NCBI GenBank assembly: GCA_937958265.1
Contig: CALGNX010000020.1
Location: 1-64,000 of the forward strand
Source: an uncultured Algibacter sp.
GTDB lineage: Bacteria > Bacteroidota > Bacteroidia > Flavobacteriales > Flavobacteriaceae
Direction of reading: 5' to 3'
Length of the DNA stretch: 64,000 bases
In this document: positions 1-8,842 of the stretch, in pieces
Position numbering within the stretch: the first letter of the stretch is position 1
Layout of the letters: every line of letters begins with the position of its first letter
Notes under the pieces: model-generated
Databases searched by the model: none
The model's input: only the letters and a program-made list of their open reading frames with translations
What the model was told of the DNA's origin: nothing
Program-made: the position numbers and the translations under genes

Positions 1-70
1 ATTCCGAACAGAGCAGTTAAGCCCATTTGCGCCGATGGTACTACGTTAGTGGGAGAGTAGGACGCCGCCT
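1..70 (+). rRNA. rrf: 5S ribosomal RNA, 3' part
   Basis: The window opens inside a 5S rRNA. The stretch from CCGAACAGAG through GGGAGAGTAGG to GACGCCGCC is the conserved 3' two-thirds of bacterial 5S. The 5' part, and presumably the 16S-23S genes, lie before the window. An intrinsic terminator follows directly. Confidence 0.95.
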
Positions 71-76
71 TTTTTA

Positions 77-110
77 ATCCTCAACAGATATCTGTTGAGG
101 ATTTTTTTTT
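77..110 (+). terminator. rRNA operon terminator
   Basis: A perfect 26-nt palindrome (77-102, arms ATCCTCAACAGA/TCTGTTGAGGAT) is followed by an uninterrupted T-run. It ends the rRNA operon directly after 5S. Confidence 0.9.
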
Positions 111-495
111 GCTCTAAACTTAAATAACTCCAGGTGAATACAAGTGATTTAGTGATCGAGACCAAAAAATGAAAAAAATATTTTGCTTTATTACGTGTGG
201 TTAACTGTTTGGTATTGATAGAAATTAGTGATTGAATACTGGTAATGTTTACCATTCTATTTGATGCTATAAGTTTAAATTTTCAAGAGACTTCTTAATT
301 ATTAATATAGATGCCTTTTTAATATAAAAATATGTGAAAAATACTTTAATGGCATATTCCTTTTATATTGTATTAGTTTGATTTATAGAATTTAAGAACT
401 ACTGTGTATTTATATAAGTTAATAACTCTTAATAACTCCATTGTAAAAGAGCTATTAAATTTTATATTTTGCATTGCTATTTATAAATTGATTAC
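111..495. other. Intergenic, no gene seen
   Basis: AT-rich spacer between the rRNA operon and topB. A TTG at 441-443 with a TATATTTT(G) element at 463-471 (19-nt spacer) is a plausible but imperfect flavobacterial promoter for topB. I see no coding sequence or RNA gene. Confidence 0.5.
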
Positions 496-2784
496 ATGAA
501 AGTCTGTATTGCTGAAAAGCCAAGTGTTGCCCGGGAAATAGCTGCTGTATTGGGAGCTAATAATAAGTGCGATGGTTATTACGAGGGAAATGGCTACGCA
601 GTTACATATACATTTGGTCATTTATGTACTTTGAAAGAACCTGTAGATTATAAGTCTTATTGGAAAAGTTGGGATTTAAATAATTTACCAATGCTTCCTG
701 AGAAGTTTGAAATTAAAGTATCTTCAAACTCCGGTATTAAAAAACAGTTCAATATAGTGAAAAGTTTATTTGATAATGCCTCAGTTGTTATAAATTGTGG
801 TGATGCAGGCCAAGAAGGGGAGCTCATACAACGTTGGGTTATTAATGAAGCTCATTATAAAGGTGAAGTGCAGCGTTTATGGATTTCTTCATTAACTACA
901 GAAGCCATTAAAGAGGGGTTTCAAAATTTAAAACCCTCAAAAGATTACGATAATTTATATTATGCAGGATTTTCTAGGTCTATTGGCGATTGGTTATTAG
1001 GTATAAACGCTACACGATTATATACTGTCAAACATGGAGGTTATAAGCAAGTGTTATCTGTTGGGCGAGTACAAACACCAACATTAGCAATGGTTGTAAA
1101 TCGTTTTAAAGAGATAGAGAATTTTAAACCACAGCCATACTGGGAATTGCAAACACTTTATAGGGAAACATTTTTTAGTTATGAAGAGGGGCGTTTTTTC
1201 AAAAAGGAAGATGGGGAAGTTTTAGCAGTTAAAGTGAAAAAAAGTGATTTTGAAATAAAATCGATAACTAAAAAAAAGGGTAGGGAATATGCACCTAAAT
1301 TGTTTGACTTAACGGGCTTACAAGTGTATTGCAATACTAAATTTGGGTTTTCTGCAGATGAAACATTAAAAATAGTACAAGTTTTGTATGAGCGTAAAGT
1401 TGTTACTTACCCAAGGGTAGATACTACTTTTTTACCCAACGATGTTTATCCAAAAGTATCTGGTATTTTAAAAAAATTAACTAATTATGCAACGCTAACC
1501 CAACCGCTTTTGGGTAAAAAAATTAAAAAATCAACCAAAGTATTTAATGATAAAAAAGTAACAGACCATCATGCTATAATTCCTACAGGTATGCAAACTA
1601 GCTTACAGTACAATCAGCAGCAGGTTTACGATATTATAACTAAACGTTTTATTGCTGTTTTTTATGATGATTGTATGGTTTCAAATACTACAGTTTTGGG
1701 TCATGCCGCTAATGTGGTTTTTAAAACTACAGGTAAGGAAATTTTAGAAAAAGGGTGGCGTGTTGTTTTTGAAGATTCGGATAAGAAACAAAAAGAAACA
1801 GGTATATTACCAACTTTTATAAAAGGCGAAAATGGGCCGCATGAGCCTTCGTTTTTAGAGAAGGAAACAAAGCCTCCAAATCAATTTACAGAGGCAACCT
1901 TGTTACGGGCTATGGAAACTGCTGGTAAACAGGTAGATAATGACGAATTGCGAGATTTAATGAAGGAAAACGGTATTGGACGGCCATCTACCCGAGCGAA
2001 TATAATAGAAACACTTTTTAGGCGACAATACATAAAACGTAATAAAAAGCAGGTATTACCTACAGAAACAGGAATTCAATTAATAGATACCATTCAAAAT
2101 GATTTATTAAAATCGGCGGAACTTACGGGTTCTTGGGAAAAGCAATTAAAGGATATAGAAAAAGGTGAATTTACAGCTGGTGCATTTATTAGTAATATGA
2201 AGCGCATGGTAGACGCTTTGGTTTACGAGGTAAGAAGCGAAAAACGAGTTAATATCTCTCATGCGACTACATTAGAAAAGCGAGTAGATAAGGTTAAAGC
2301 CAAAAATGAAGCAGGTATTACGGCAGAAACTTGTCCGAAATGTAAGAAGGGGCGTATTATAAAAGGTAAAACTGCCTATGGTTGTAGCCAATATAAGTTT
2401 GGCTGTGGTTTTGTTATGCCTTTTACTTTTTACAAAAAAAAGATTTCTGAAAAGCAATTTATCAGACTATTAAAAAAAGGATCGACAGTTAACTTAAAGG
2501 GCTTTAAAACAGACGCGGGAACCGTAGAAGGTTTAATACGATTGGATAATGAAATTAAACTAAAACTAGAGCCCAAACAAGTTAAAATAAAAACACCATC
2601 AAAGGTATTGTTATGTCCTAAATGTAAAAAAGGAAACGTTATTAAAGGTAAAACGGCTTACGGTTGTACAGCTTACAAATTTGGCTGCGATTTTACAGTG
2701 TCTTTTGATGTTGTTAGGCAAAAAATTAATGGACAAATACCAACTATAGCACTTGTACATAGTATTTTAAAAGCCTCGGTTTAG
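496..2784 (+). CDS. topB: DNA topoisomerase III (type IA)
   Basis: Type IA topoisomerase of 762 aa that passes single DNA strands and decatenates, acting in the cytoplasm. The Toprim domain starts at residue 1 (CIAEKPSVAREIA) and carries GDAGQEGELIQRW near residue 100. The catalytic tyrosine lies in VVTYPRVDTTFLP near residue 310. The ENGIGRPSTRA motif of the family is present near residue 495. The C-terminus has two near-identical four-cysteine zinc-ribbon modules (CPKCKKG...YGC...FGC) near residues 612 and 705. The length fits TopB of Bacteroidota. It stands alone, 70 bp before a pseudouridine synthase on the same strand. Confidence 0.95.
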   Translation: MKVCIAEKPSVAREIAAVLGANNKCDGYYEGNGYAVTYTFGHLCTLKEPVDYKSYWKSWDLNNLPMLPEKFEIKVSSNSGIKKQFNIVKSLFDNASVVINCGDAGQEGELIQRWVINEAHYKGEVQRLWISSLTTEAIKEGFQNLKPSKDYDNLYYAGFSRSIGDWLLGINATRLYTVKHGGYKQVLSVGRVQTPTLAMVVNRFKEIENFKPQPYWELQTLYRETFFSYEEGRFFKKEDGEVLAVKVKKSDFEIKSITKKKGREYAPKLFDLTGLQVYCNTKFGFSADETLKIVQVLYERKVVTYPRVDTTFLPNDVYPKVSGILKKLTNYATLTQPLLGKKIKKSTKVFNDKKVTDHHAIIPTGMQTSLQYNQQQVYDIITKRFIAVFYDDCMVSNTTVLGHAANVVFKTTGKEILEKGWRVVFEDSDKKQKETGILPTFIKGENGPHEPSFLEKETKPPNQFTEATLLRAMETAGKQVDNDELRDLMKENGIGRPSTRANIIETLFRRQYIKRNKKQVLPTETGIQLIDTIQNDLLKSAELTGSWEKQLKDIEKGEFTAGAFISNMKRMVDALVYEVRSEKRVNISHATTLEKRVDKVKAKNEAGITAETCPKCKKGRIIKGKTAYGCSQYKFGCGFVMPFTFYKKKISEKQFIRLLKKGSTVNLKGFKTDAGTVEGLIRLDNEIKLKLEPKQVKIKTPSKVLLCPKCKKGNVIKGKTAYGCTAYKFGCDFTVSFDVVRQKINGQIPTIALVHSILKASV

Positions 2785-2853
2785 AAGCATAAGCATTGTT
2801 TTTAAAGGGGTTAATTTGTTTTAATTAAATACAAAAAATATTTTAAGTTTTTT

Positions 2854-3441
2854 ATGGTTTTTAAAGCATCTTTACACAAACATTTTAAAATCTTTAAACC
2901 GTTTGGTTATTTAAGTCAGTTTTCTAGTAATGACTCCAAGCAACAGTCTAAAAAATTTCTTGGGAGTTTGTATGATTTCCCTGTGGGTATTATGGCTATT
3001 GGGCGTCTGGACGAACCGTCTGAGGGCTTGTTATTATTAACTACAGATGGAAAGGTGAGTGCAGAAATAAATAGCCGAAAGATAGAAAAAGAGTATTATG
3101 CCCAGGTTGATGGTATTATTACAAAAACAGCTATAAATCAATTAAAAAATGGTGTAGATATAAGTGTTGATGGAGCTGTTTATTCCACAAAACCTTGTGA
3201 GGTGTTTAAATTAAATTCGACTCCTATTTTGCCTCCTCGAGGAAAAAAAATTAGGGACGATAGGCATGGCCCAACATCATGGTTGTCTATCACTTTAAAA
3301 GAAGGTAAATTTAGGCAGGTTAGAAAAATGACTTCGGTAGTAGGTTTTCCAACATTACGGTTAGTTCGGGTTCGGGTAGGAATAATGCATATAAATACAA
3401 TGCAAGCAGGTGATGTAACTGAGGTTGATACTTTTTTTTAG
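2854..3441 (+). CDS. 23S rRNA pseudouridine synthase, RsuA/RluE type
   Basis: A 195-aa pseudouridine synthase that isomerises a uridine in rRNA. The catalytic Asp is in GRLDEPSEGLLLLTTDG near residue 52, and the C-terminal motif is EGKFRQVRKMTSVVGFPTLRLVRVRVG. No N-terminal S4 domain is present, which fits the short RluE-like group (23S rRNA U2457 in E. coli) better than RsuA/RluB. That target is inferred from family resemblance only. It follows topB by 70 bp and may share its transcript. Confidence 0.88.
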   Translation: MVFKASLHKHFKIFKPFGYLSQFSSNDSKQQSKKFLGSLYDFPVGIMAIGRLDEPSEGLLLLTTDGKVSAEINSRKIEKEYYAQVDGIITKTAINQLKNGVDISVDGAVYSTKPCEVFKLNSTPILPPRGKKIRDDRHGPTSWLSITLKEGKFRQVRKMTSVVGFPTLRLVRVRVGIMHINTMQAGDVTEVDTFF

Positions 3442-3618
3442 AAATAAACGAAAACTTTTACAGTTATATCTTTTTAATACTAGATGCTATTTTTTAAATT
3501 TTAAGTAGTTATTAGTAATGTATAATTCAAAGTGTTTTACGAAATATTAACGTGAAGTGGCACAATTATCAATGCATTGCATTTATAATATTTTTTTTTA
3601 TTAATGTTTTGTTGATTA

Positions 3619-3773
3619 GCGTTAGGGATTGTAGTGGAAATCCTTTTTGTGCTTTATCGTAAACCATAGGAAATTAGTGGTTTTTAGTTTATTGTATGTT
3701 TTGTAAGCTATACAAATTATTTGGGCACAATAAAGATTGTAACGTAAAGCGCGACCCTTTTCGGGTAACGCCC
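3619..3773 (+). repeat. Dispersed intergenic repeat, copy A (expanded)
   Basis: First of four copies in this window of a family bounded by GCGTTAGGG at the left and GGTAACGCCC at the right; gcgtta and taacgc are complementary. The left block GCGTTAGGGATTGTAGTGGAAA and the right block AACGTAAAGCGCGACCC...GGGTAACGCCC are conserved. The middle is longer than and unrelated to the other copies. It ends about 58 bp before the pgpH start. Confidence 0.8.
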
Positions 3774-3793
3774 AAATAATTTTCATTGGCCTT

Positions 3794-3822
3794 TTGCTGT
3801 GGCTTAAAATTTGTTACATTTG
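3794..3822 (+). promoter_or_regulatory. Promoter of pgpH
   Basis: TTG (3794-3796), an 18-nt spacer and TACATTTG (3815-3822) match the Bacteroidota consensus TTG-N17-23-TAnnTTTG. The ATG at 3831 lies 8 nt beyond the box. This makes a TTG start at 3786, inside the promoter, unlikely. Confidence 0.6.
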
Positions 3823-3830
3823 GTGGTTAT

Positions 3831-5885
3831 ATGAAAGATTTTATAAATAAATTTTATAAAAACCACACCTTAATATATAAGGTTTTACTTTTTATTTGTA
3901 CTACAATATTGATTGTGCACTTGTTTCCTAAAAGTGGAAAATTTAAGTACAGTTTTGAAAATGGTAAGCCATGGCAGTCTGAAAGTTTACAGGCACCTTT
4001 TGATTTTGCAATTAGAAAATCTGATGAAGAGGTTACTGGAGAAAAAGCACAAATTACTGAAAAAGCGATACTTTATTTTAATATTGATAATGCCATACAG
4101 GAGCATGTTATGGCTGTATATAAAGATCAATTTAAAGCCACATTTTCTGACACATTACCTCGATTAGTTTCCAAAGAACTCTTTAGTGTGGGGAAAATAA
4201 TGCTTGATGAGTTATATAGGTATGGTGTATTAACCGAAGATTATAACTATTCTGATGAACGATTAATTGTTATTTTGGATGGTAGGGAGAAGAAAAAAGA
4301 TGGTATATATTTGAATTTGTTTGAGCAAAATGCCGTTACTACACTTATTGATAAAGTACTTAAAAAACAACGTTTATTAAATTTTAAAACCGATTTTGTT
4401 GCACTTTTTTTCGATTTAATACAGCCTAATTTAACACTAGATAAAACATTTACAGATAATGCACTAAAGGATGAGTTAAGTAGGGTTTCCTTTACTAGAG
4501 GTAGTGTTGCAAAGGAAACTTTAATAATTTCCAAGGGCGAGGTTGTTGAGGGTAATAAATATCAAATTTTGAAATCCTTACGTGCGGAATACGAATCGCA
4601 GGTTTGGAATAAAGCTAACTATAATTGGATTGTTTTTGCTTATACACTTTTGGTGGCTTTAGCTTTACTTATGCTGTTGCTGTTTTTACAAAAATATAGA
4701 ATGGCTGTTTTTGAGAACAATGCGAAGGTTACTTTTATATTTTTTAATATTGTTTTAATGATTTTTATTAGCACCTTGGTAGTAAATTACAATTCCAAGT
4801 ACATATATGTGGTGCCTATATGTATTTTACCATTAATTTTTAAAGCTTTTTTTGATGCCCGTTTAGGCTTGTTTGCTCACGTGCTTACAGTACTTTTATT
4901 AGGCTTTATTGTACCTAATAGTTATGAGTATGTATTTTTACAAATAATAGCGGGTATTGTTACTATATTAACTGTCTCTGAGCTATATAAACGGGCTAAC
5001 TTATTTATTTCGGTAGGGCAGATTACGCTTATATACATTATTGCTTATTTTGCTTTTTTTGTAATACATGAGGGGAGTGTTGATGCATTAAAGTGGGAAA
5101 CATTTATTTGGTTTATTTTATGTGGCTTAGCTACGTTATTTGTACAGCCTTTAATTTATGTTTTTGAAAAAATTTTTGGTCTAGTAAGTGATGTATCACT
5201 TTTGGAATTATCTGATACGAACTCGAAATTATTAAAAGAGTTATCTAATAAAGCGCCCGGTACATTTCACCACTCTTTGAATGTGGCAAATTTGGCAGAA
5301 GCATCTGCTAACGAAATAGGAGCAAATGCTATGTTAGTTAGAGTAGGAGCGTTGTATCATGATATTGGCAAGATGAAAAATCCAACGTTCTATACAGAAA
5401 ACCAATCTACAGGTATTAATCCGCACGACGAATTATCTTCTAGAGAGAGTGCTGCAATTATTATAGACCATGTTATTAACGGTATTGAAATTGCAAGAAA
5501 AAATAATTTACCAGATAGGGTTATTGATTTTATACGCACCCACCATGGTACAAGTGTTGTTTATTATTTTTATATGCAGGAGAAAAAGGATTATCCGGCG
5601 GATGATGTGGATGTTTTAGGTTTTAGTTATCCAGGGCCTAAGCCCTTTAGTAAAGAAACTGCTATTTTAATGATGTGTGATAGTATTGAGGCGGCATCTA
5701 AAAGTTTAAAAGAGCCTACATCTAAAAAAATAGAGGCTTTTGTTGAAAAAATTATAAATAAACAAATTAAAGATGATCAATTTTTAAATGCAGATATTAC
5801 TTTTAAAGAAATTCAAGCTATTAAAAAAGTGCTAAAGCACAAGCTAGCAAACATTTACCATTTGAGAATTGAATATCCTGAATAA
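3831..5885 (+). CDS. pgpH: 7TM-HD phosphodiesterase, PgpH family
   Basis: Membrane protein of 684 aa. It has one N-terminal membrane segment (LIYKVLLFICTTILIVHLF), an extracytoplasmic domain of about 230 residues, then seven membrane helices and a cytoplasmic HD domain. The HD metal ligands are visible in FHHSLNVANLAE, LYHDIGK and FIRTHHGT. Characterised relatives (Listeria PgpH) hydrolyse cyclic di-AMP, so a role in c-di-AMP turnover is inferred here. I chose ATG 3831 rather than an upstream TTG because a promoter overlaps the latter. The tRNA pair follows behind its own promoter. Confidence 0.9.
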   Translation: MKDFINKFYKNHTLIYKVLLFICTTILIVHLFPKSGKFKYSFENGKPWQSESLQAPFDFAIRKSDEEVTGEKAQITEKAILYFNIDNAIQEHVMAVYKDQFKATFSDTLPRLVSKELFSVGKIMLDELYRYGVLTEDYNYSDERLIVILDGREKKKDGIYLNLFEQNAVTTLIDKVLKKQRLLNFKTDFVALFFDLIQPNLTLDKTFTDNALKDELSRVSFTRGSVAKETLIISKGEVVEGNKYQILKSLRAEYESQVWNKANYNWIVFAYTLLVALALLMLLLFLQKYRMAVFENNAKVTFIFFNIVLMIFISTLVVNYNSKYIYVVPICILPLIFKAFFDARLGLFAHVLTVLLLGFIVPNSYEYVFLQIIAGIVTILTVSELYKRANLFISVGQITLIYIIAYFAFFVIHEGSVDALKWETFIWFILCGLATLFVQPLIYVFEKIFGLVSDVSLLELSDTNSKLLKELSNKAPGTFHHSLNVANLAEASANEIGANAMLVRVGALYHDIGKMKNPTFYTENQSTGINPHDELSSRESAAIIIDHVINGIEIARKNNLPDRVIDFIRTHHGTSVVYYFYMQEKKDYPADDVDVLGFSYPGPKPFSKETAILMMCDSIEAASKSLKEPTSKKIEAFVEKIINKQIKDDQFLNADITFKEIQAIKKVLKHKLANIYHLRIEYPE

Positions 5886-5910
5886 AATATTAAAAAAAAA
5901 CAAAAAATAC

Positions 5911-5941
5911 TTGTGTAGTTTAAGATGAAAGCATAAATTTG
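5911..5941 (+). promoter_or_regulatory. Promoter of the tRNA-Ser/tRNA-Pro pair
   Basis: TTG (5911-5913), a 20-nt spacer and TAAATTTG (5934-5941) match the flavobacterial consensus exactly. It lies 51 nt before the tRNA-Ser. Confidence 0.7.
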
Positions 5942-5992
5942 CAACCGCATTTAGGATATGCGAAACGTTCATATTTTAATAGTTATTATTTT

Positions 5993-6080
5993 GGAGAGGT
6001 GCCTGAGTGGCCGAAAGGAACGGTTTGCTAAATCGTCGTACCCCAAAAGGGTACCCGGGGTTCGAATCCCCGTCTCTCCG
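5993..6080 (+). tRNA. tRNA-Ser (GCT anticodon)
   Basis: An 88-nt class II tRNA. The acceptor stem is GGAGAGG/TCTCTCC with discriminator G. The anticodon loop is ttGCTaa. There is a long variable arm (GTACCCCAAAAGGGTAC) and the T-loop TTCGAATC. CCA is not encoded. It reads AGC/AGU codons. Confidence 0.97.
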
Positions 6081-6196
6081 CAATATAGCAAGATCAATTT
6101 TAATAGCTTTCTAAGCGCTATTAAAATTGTGGGTAAGTCCAGTATCATGTTATTGCTAACGGATAATTGAAATAATGTATTTCAAGATAGCCAATT

Positions 6197-6271
6197 CGGG
6201 GTGTAGCGTAGCCCGGTTATCGCGCCACGTTTGGGACGTGGAGGCCGCAGGTTCGAATCCTGCCACCCCGA
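6197..6271 (+). tRNA. tRNA-Pro (TGG anticodon)
   Basis: A 75-nt tRNA. The acceptor stem is CGGGGTG/CACCCCG with discriminator A. The anticodon stem CCACG/CGTGG closes the loop tTTGGGa, giving anticodon TGG. The T-arm is GGTTCGAATCC. It lies 116 bp after tRNA-Ser and is probably co-transcribed with it. Confidence 0.97.
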
Positions 6272-6273
6272 CA

Positions 6274-6310
6274 AAAAAGCCTTGCATATTATGCAGGGCT
6301 TTTTTATTTT
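6274..6310 (+). terminator. Terminator after tRNA-Pro
   Basis: The stem AGCCTTGCAT/ATGCAGGGCT has one G-U pair and a 3-nt loop. An A-run flanks it on the left and a T-run follows on the right. Confidence 0.9.
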
Positions 6311-6768
6311 TAAAATTTTATAGTTGTTTTTTCTTGTAAATAAGTACGGATAAAGTAAAAGCAGCATAAATTACTTTACCTCTTTGGCTTTTCTTTTTTT
6401 TTATAAAAATATAAACCGTACCTAATACAATATTTTATATACAGAAAAAGTAGTTGTTTCTCTTATCGGGCGCTGCAAATACAGAAATGTTTAAGTTATA
6501 AAATTATTTTTTTGCTTTTCTTATTTAAAGTTAATGTAAATCGTGTTTAAGTTAATGTAATGCTTTGTAAATATTTAGATTTACAAGAATAAAACACAAT
6601 GCTTTGTTAGGTTGAGTCTAGGGTTTAAAACGTGCAAAACAAAAGTCTATAATTATGTTTGTGTTATATTGAAAAAATTTAGATTTCTCTTATGTAATGT
6701 GTTTTATGGGTGTTTAAGGGTTAGGAGGTTTTTTTAATGCCTTATGAATTAACAATACATAGTAATAA
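6311..6768. other. Intergenic, no gene seen
   Basis: AT-rich spacer between the tRNA terminator and the YihY gene. I see no conserved protein or RNA, and no convincing promoter. Confidence 0.5.
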
Positions 6769-7695
6769 ATGGTAAAAGAAAAACAGAAGGATAGCTTTAA
6801 AATTAAACATTTGCCAACTTTAATTATAGATACTTACAAAGCTTGGAATGCAGACGATCCTTTTAGGTTAAGCGCTGTTGTTGCCTATTATGCTGTGCTT
6901 TCGTTACCGGGACTTTTGGTTATTATAATTAATTTAGTAGGTTCGGTTTGGGGTGTAGAAATTGTTCAAGGGCAATTAACAGCTGAGATTTCTCAAGCAT
7001 TGGGTAGCGATGCAGCAGAATCTATAAAAACGATGATGTTAGAAACTCAAAATGAAGAAAAAAGTACACTGGCTACAATTCTTGGTCTTGGTACTTTAAT
7101 ATTTGGTGCTACTGGTGTTTTTTATCATTTACAATTATCGCTTAATCAAATCTGGAAAATTGTACCAAACAATAATGCTAGTATCACAAAAATGTTGTTG
7201 GATAGAACACGTAGCTTTGCATTTATTATTGCAATTGGTTTTTTATTGTTAATTAGTTTTTTAGTGACTACGGCAATTTCAACTTTAAATCTTTATATCA
7301 GAAGTATTTTTCCAGATATTATTGTTTACATTGCTTTTGTTCTCGATGTATTAGTTTCTATTGGTATTATAACAGTGCTTTTTGCCTTAATGTTCCGGTA
7401 TTTGCCGGATTTAAAAATTAAATGGAAAACGGTGTGGTTGGGGGCTTTTATTACTGCTATATTATTTGTTTTTGGTAAATTTCTTTTAGGTTTATATTTT
7501 GGAGAAACCAATCCAGGATCTACTTATGGTGCAGCCGGTACTATTGTTTTAGTGTTACTTTGGGTGTCATACTCATGTTTAATTTTATTTTTTGGTGCCG
7601 AGTTTACTTATGTTTACGCAAAACGCTATGGATTAGGTATACTTGCAAAGGCTAATAGTAATAAAAACAGTAGTGATAAAGAAAGGTATATTTAG
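6769..7695 (+). CDS. YihY/BrkB family inner-membrane protein
   Basis: A 308-aa integral membrane protein with about six helices. Family signatures are visible: KAWNADDPFRLSAVVAYYAVLSLPGLLVI near residues 24-52, GVFYHLQLSLNQIW near residue 115, and YGAAGTIVLVLLWVSYSCLILFFGAEFTYVYAKRYG near residues 248-284. The family was once labelled ribonuclease BN in error; its true function is unknown. Gene and length are typical. It stands alone and faces the convergent csbD-like gene across a bidirectional hairpin. Confidence 0.9.
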   Translation: MVKEKQKDSFKIKHLPTLIIDTYKAWNADDPFRLSAVVAYYAVLSLPGLLVIIINLVGSVWGVEIVQGQLTAEISQALGSDAAESIKTMMLETQNEEKSTLATILGLGTLIFGATGVFYHLQLSLNQIWKIVPNNNASITKMLLDRTRSFAFIIAIGFLLLISFLVTTAISTLNLYIRSIFPDIIVYIAFVLDVLVSIGIITVLFALMFRYLPDLKIKWKTVWLGAFITAILFVFGKFLLGLYFGETNPGSTYGAAGTIVLVLLWVSYSCLILFFGAEFTYVYAKRYGLGILAKANSNKNSSDKERYI

Positions 7696-8003
7696 TTTTT
7701 TATAACTATAGAGGTATCTTCTGATAGTAGTTACGAAATTATTTGATGTCAATTAAGGTTTTAATGTTCTATTGTTAAGTTGAGCTGTCTTTTGTTTAAA
7801 TGAATGATAGGTTAAAATGTTTTCTTAGCGCCTTTTTCTTTTAAAGGTAGAAATAGAGGTAACTAATTAAATGTGAAATTTGTAATTTGTGTTGTTATTA
7901 TTATACGTTAAATTTTTTTAATTGTACTGTAAGCTCTAAATCGCTTTTGTTTTTATATATAAAGACAACTAATAAAATTATTTTTTAATAGGGTGTGGTT
8001 TAA

Positions 8004-8045
8004 AAAAAAGAGCTATTTCTAAAGCTAGAAATGTCCTTTTTTATT
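8004..8045. terminator. Bidirectional terminator
   Basis: AAAAAG and ATTTCT arms pair with AGAAAT and CTTTTT across a short internal loop. There is an A-run on the left and a T-run on the right, so it can end both the YihY gene and the converging CsbD gene. The rest of 7696-8080 shows no gene. Confidence 0.6.
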
Positions 8046-8080
8046 TTGAAATAAGAAATAATTTAAGAATATAAAATCCT

Positions 8081-8266
8081 TTATAACTCTGAGATTTCTT
8101 TTTTTAATTCCTCTATTTTTTTTCCAGTTTTCTCTTGTACTTTTCCTAGCATATCATCAAATTGGCCTTCTGTATATTTTAAGTCATCATCTGTTAAATC
8201 TCCATATTTTTGCTTTAATTTTCCTTTTATTTGTTTCCAGTTTCCTTCTAATTGATTCAAATTCAT
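8081..8266 (-). CDS. CsbD-family stress protein
   Basis: A 61-aa soluble, highly charged helical protein. The family core MNLNQLEGNWKQIKGKLKQK and the repeated pattern YTEGQFDDMLGKVQEKTGK match CsbD-like proteins, which general stress induces in several bacteria. The biochemical role is unknown. It is monocistronic and convergent with the YihY gene. Other small general-stress families (DUF1328, a small acidic lipoprotein) lie at 15.8-16.5 kb. Confidence 0.9.
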   Translation of the reverse strand: MNLNQLEGNWKQIKGKLKQKYGDLTDDDLKYTEGQFDDMLGKVQEKTGKKIEELKKEISEL

Positions 8267-8842
8267 AATATTTCTTTTTTAAGTTATGGCTCTAAATTAC
8301 AATAAATGGTAGTGTTGGTTTAGCTTAAATAAAGTGTAACTTAACGCTATTAATAAAGTTTATTTGGCATTCAAAGTAATAATTAGGAATTAAGTTTTAA
8401 TTATATGGAAGTTATAAATAGTTTTAGGCACAAATAAGATTCGTTAAAAAGTTTCTAAAAAAGTTAATAATTAATGTTTTTAGGGTATCTATATCAAATA
8501 TTTAAAAGCATATTTACAGAAAATATTTTTGTTTCAAAAGAGGTTTTAAAGAATATACTGTATAAATTATGGTAAAGTATTTAGTATTTGTTTTATTATT
8601 TTATAAAGCGTTAATCTGTTAATTTTCAAAATAGACTAATAATTTTAAGATATGTATCTAACAGTACCAATACGTTTTATGTGCGGCTATATTTCAAAAT
8701 ATAGCATCACATAAAACTATGTTAAGTTTTCTCTTTTTTATTTGGTTAATAAATAATAGAAATTTAACAGAGAATATTAAACCTAAAAAATTAAAGTTAT
8801 GGGTTTAAGGTTGAAAATTAATGATTGATAAATTAAATTAAT
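8267..8842. other. Intergenic, 576 bp, one large hairpin
   Basis: A long AT-rich spacer between the divergent csbD-like gene (minus) and the AI-2E transporter gene (plus). The only structure I recognise is the hairpin at 8674-8717, listed separately. No ORF stands out. Confidence 0.5.
8674..8717. repeat. Long two-part inverted repeat
   Basis: The outer arms GTTTTATGTG/CACATAAAAC (10 bp) and inner arms GCTATATTT/AAATATAGC (9 bp) are perfect, separated by a 2x2 internal loop (CG/AT), with only a 2-nt apex before fraying. It lies 126 bp before the AI-2E transporter gene. It could be a terminator of an unseen transcript, since T-rich sequence follows about 12 nt later. It could also be a small RNA or a protein-binding palindrome. 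Confidence 0.55.

Noticed and set aside
46-255. 69-aa minus-strand ORF over the 5S end and its terminator
   Set aside because: It overlaps rRNA and a terminator and has no protein features.
3786-3830. Upstream TTG start for pgpH
   Set aside because: It lies inside the TTG-N18-TACATTTG promoter, and the protein from ATG 3831 has a normal N-terminus.
5958-6367. Two ORFs of 70 and 61 aa across the tRNA-Ser and tRNA-Pro genes
   Set aside because: They are translations of tRNA sequence (for example the GFPGVRIPVSP-like and SGWQDSNLRPPRP peptides that tRNA genes always give).
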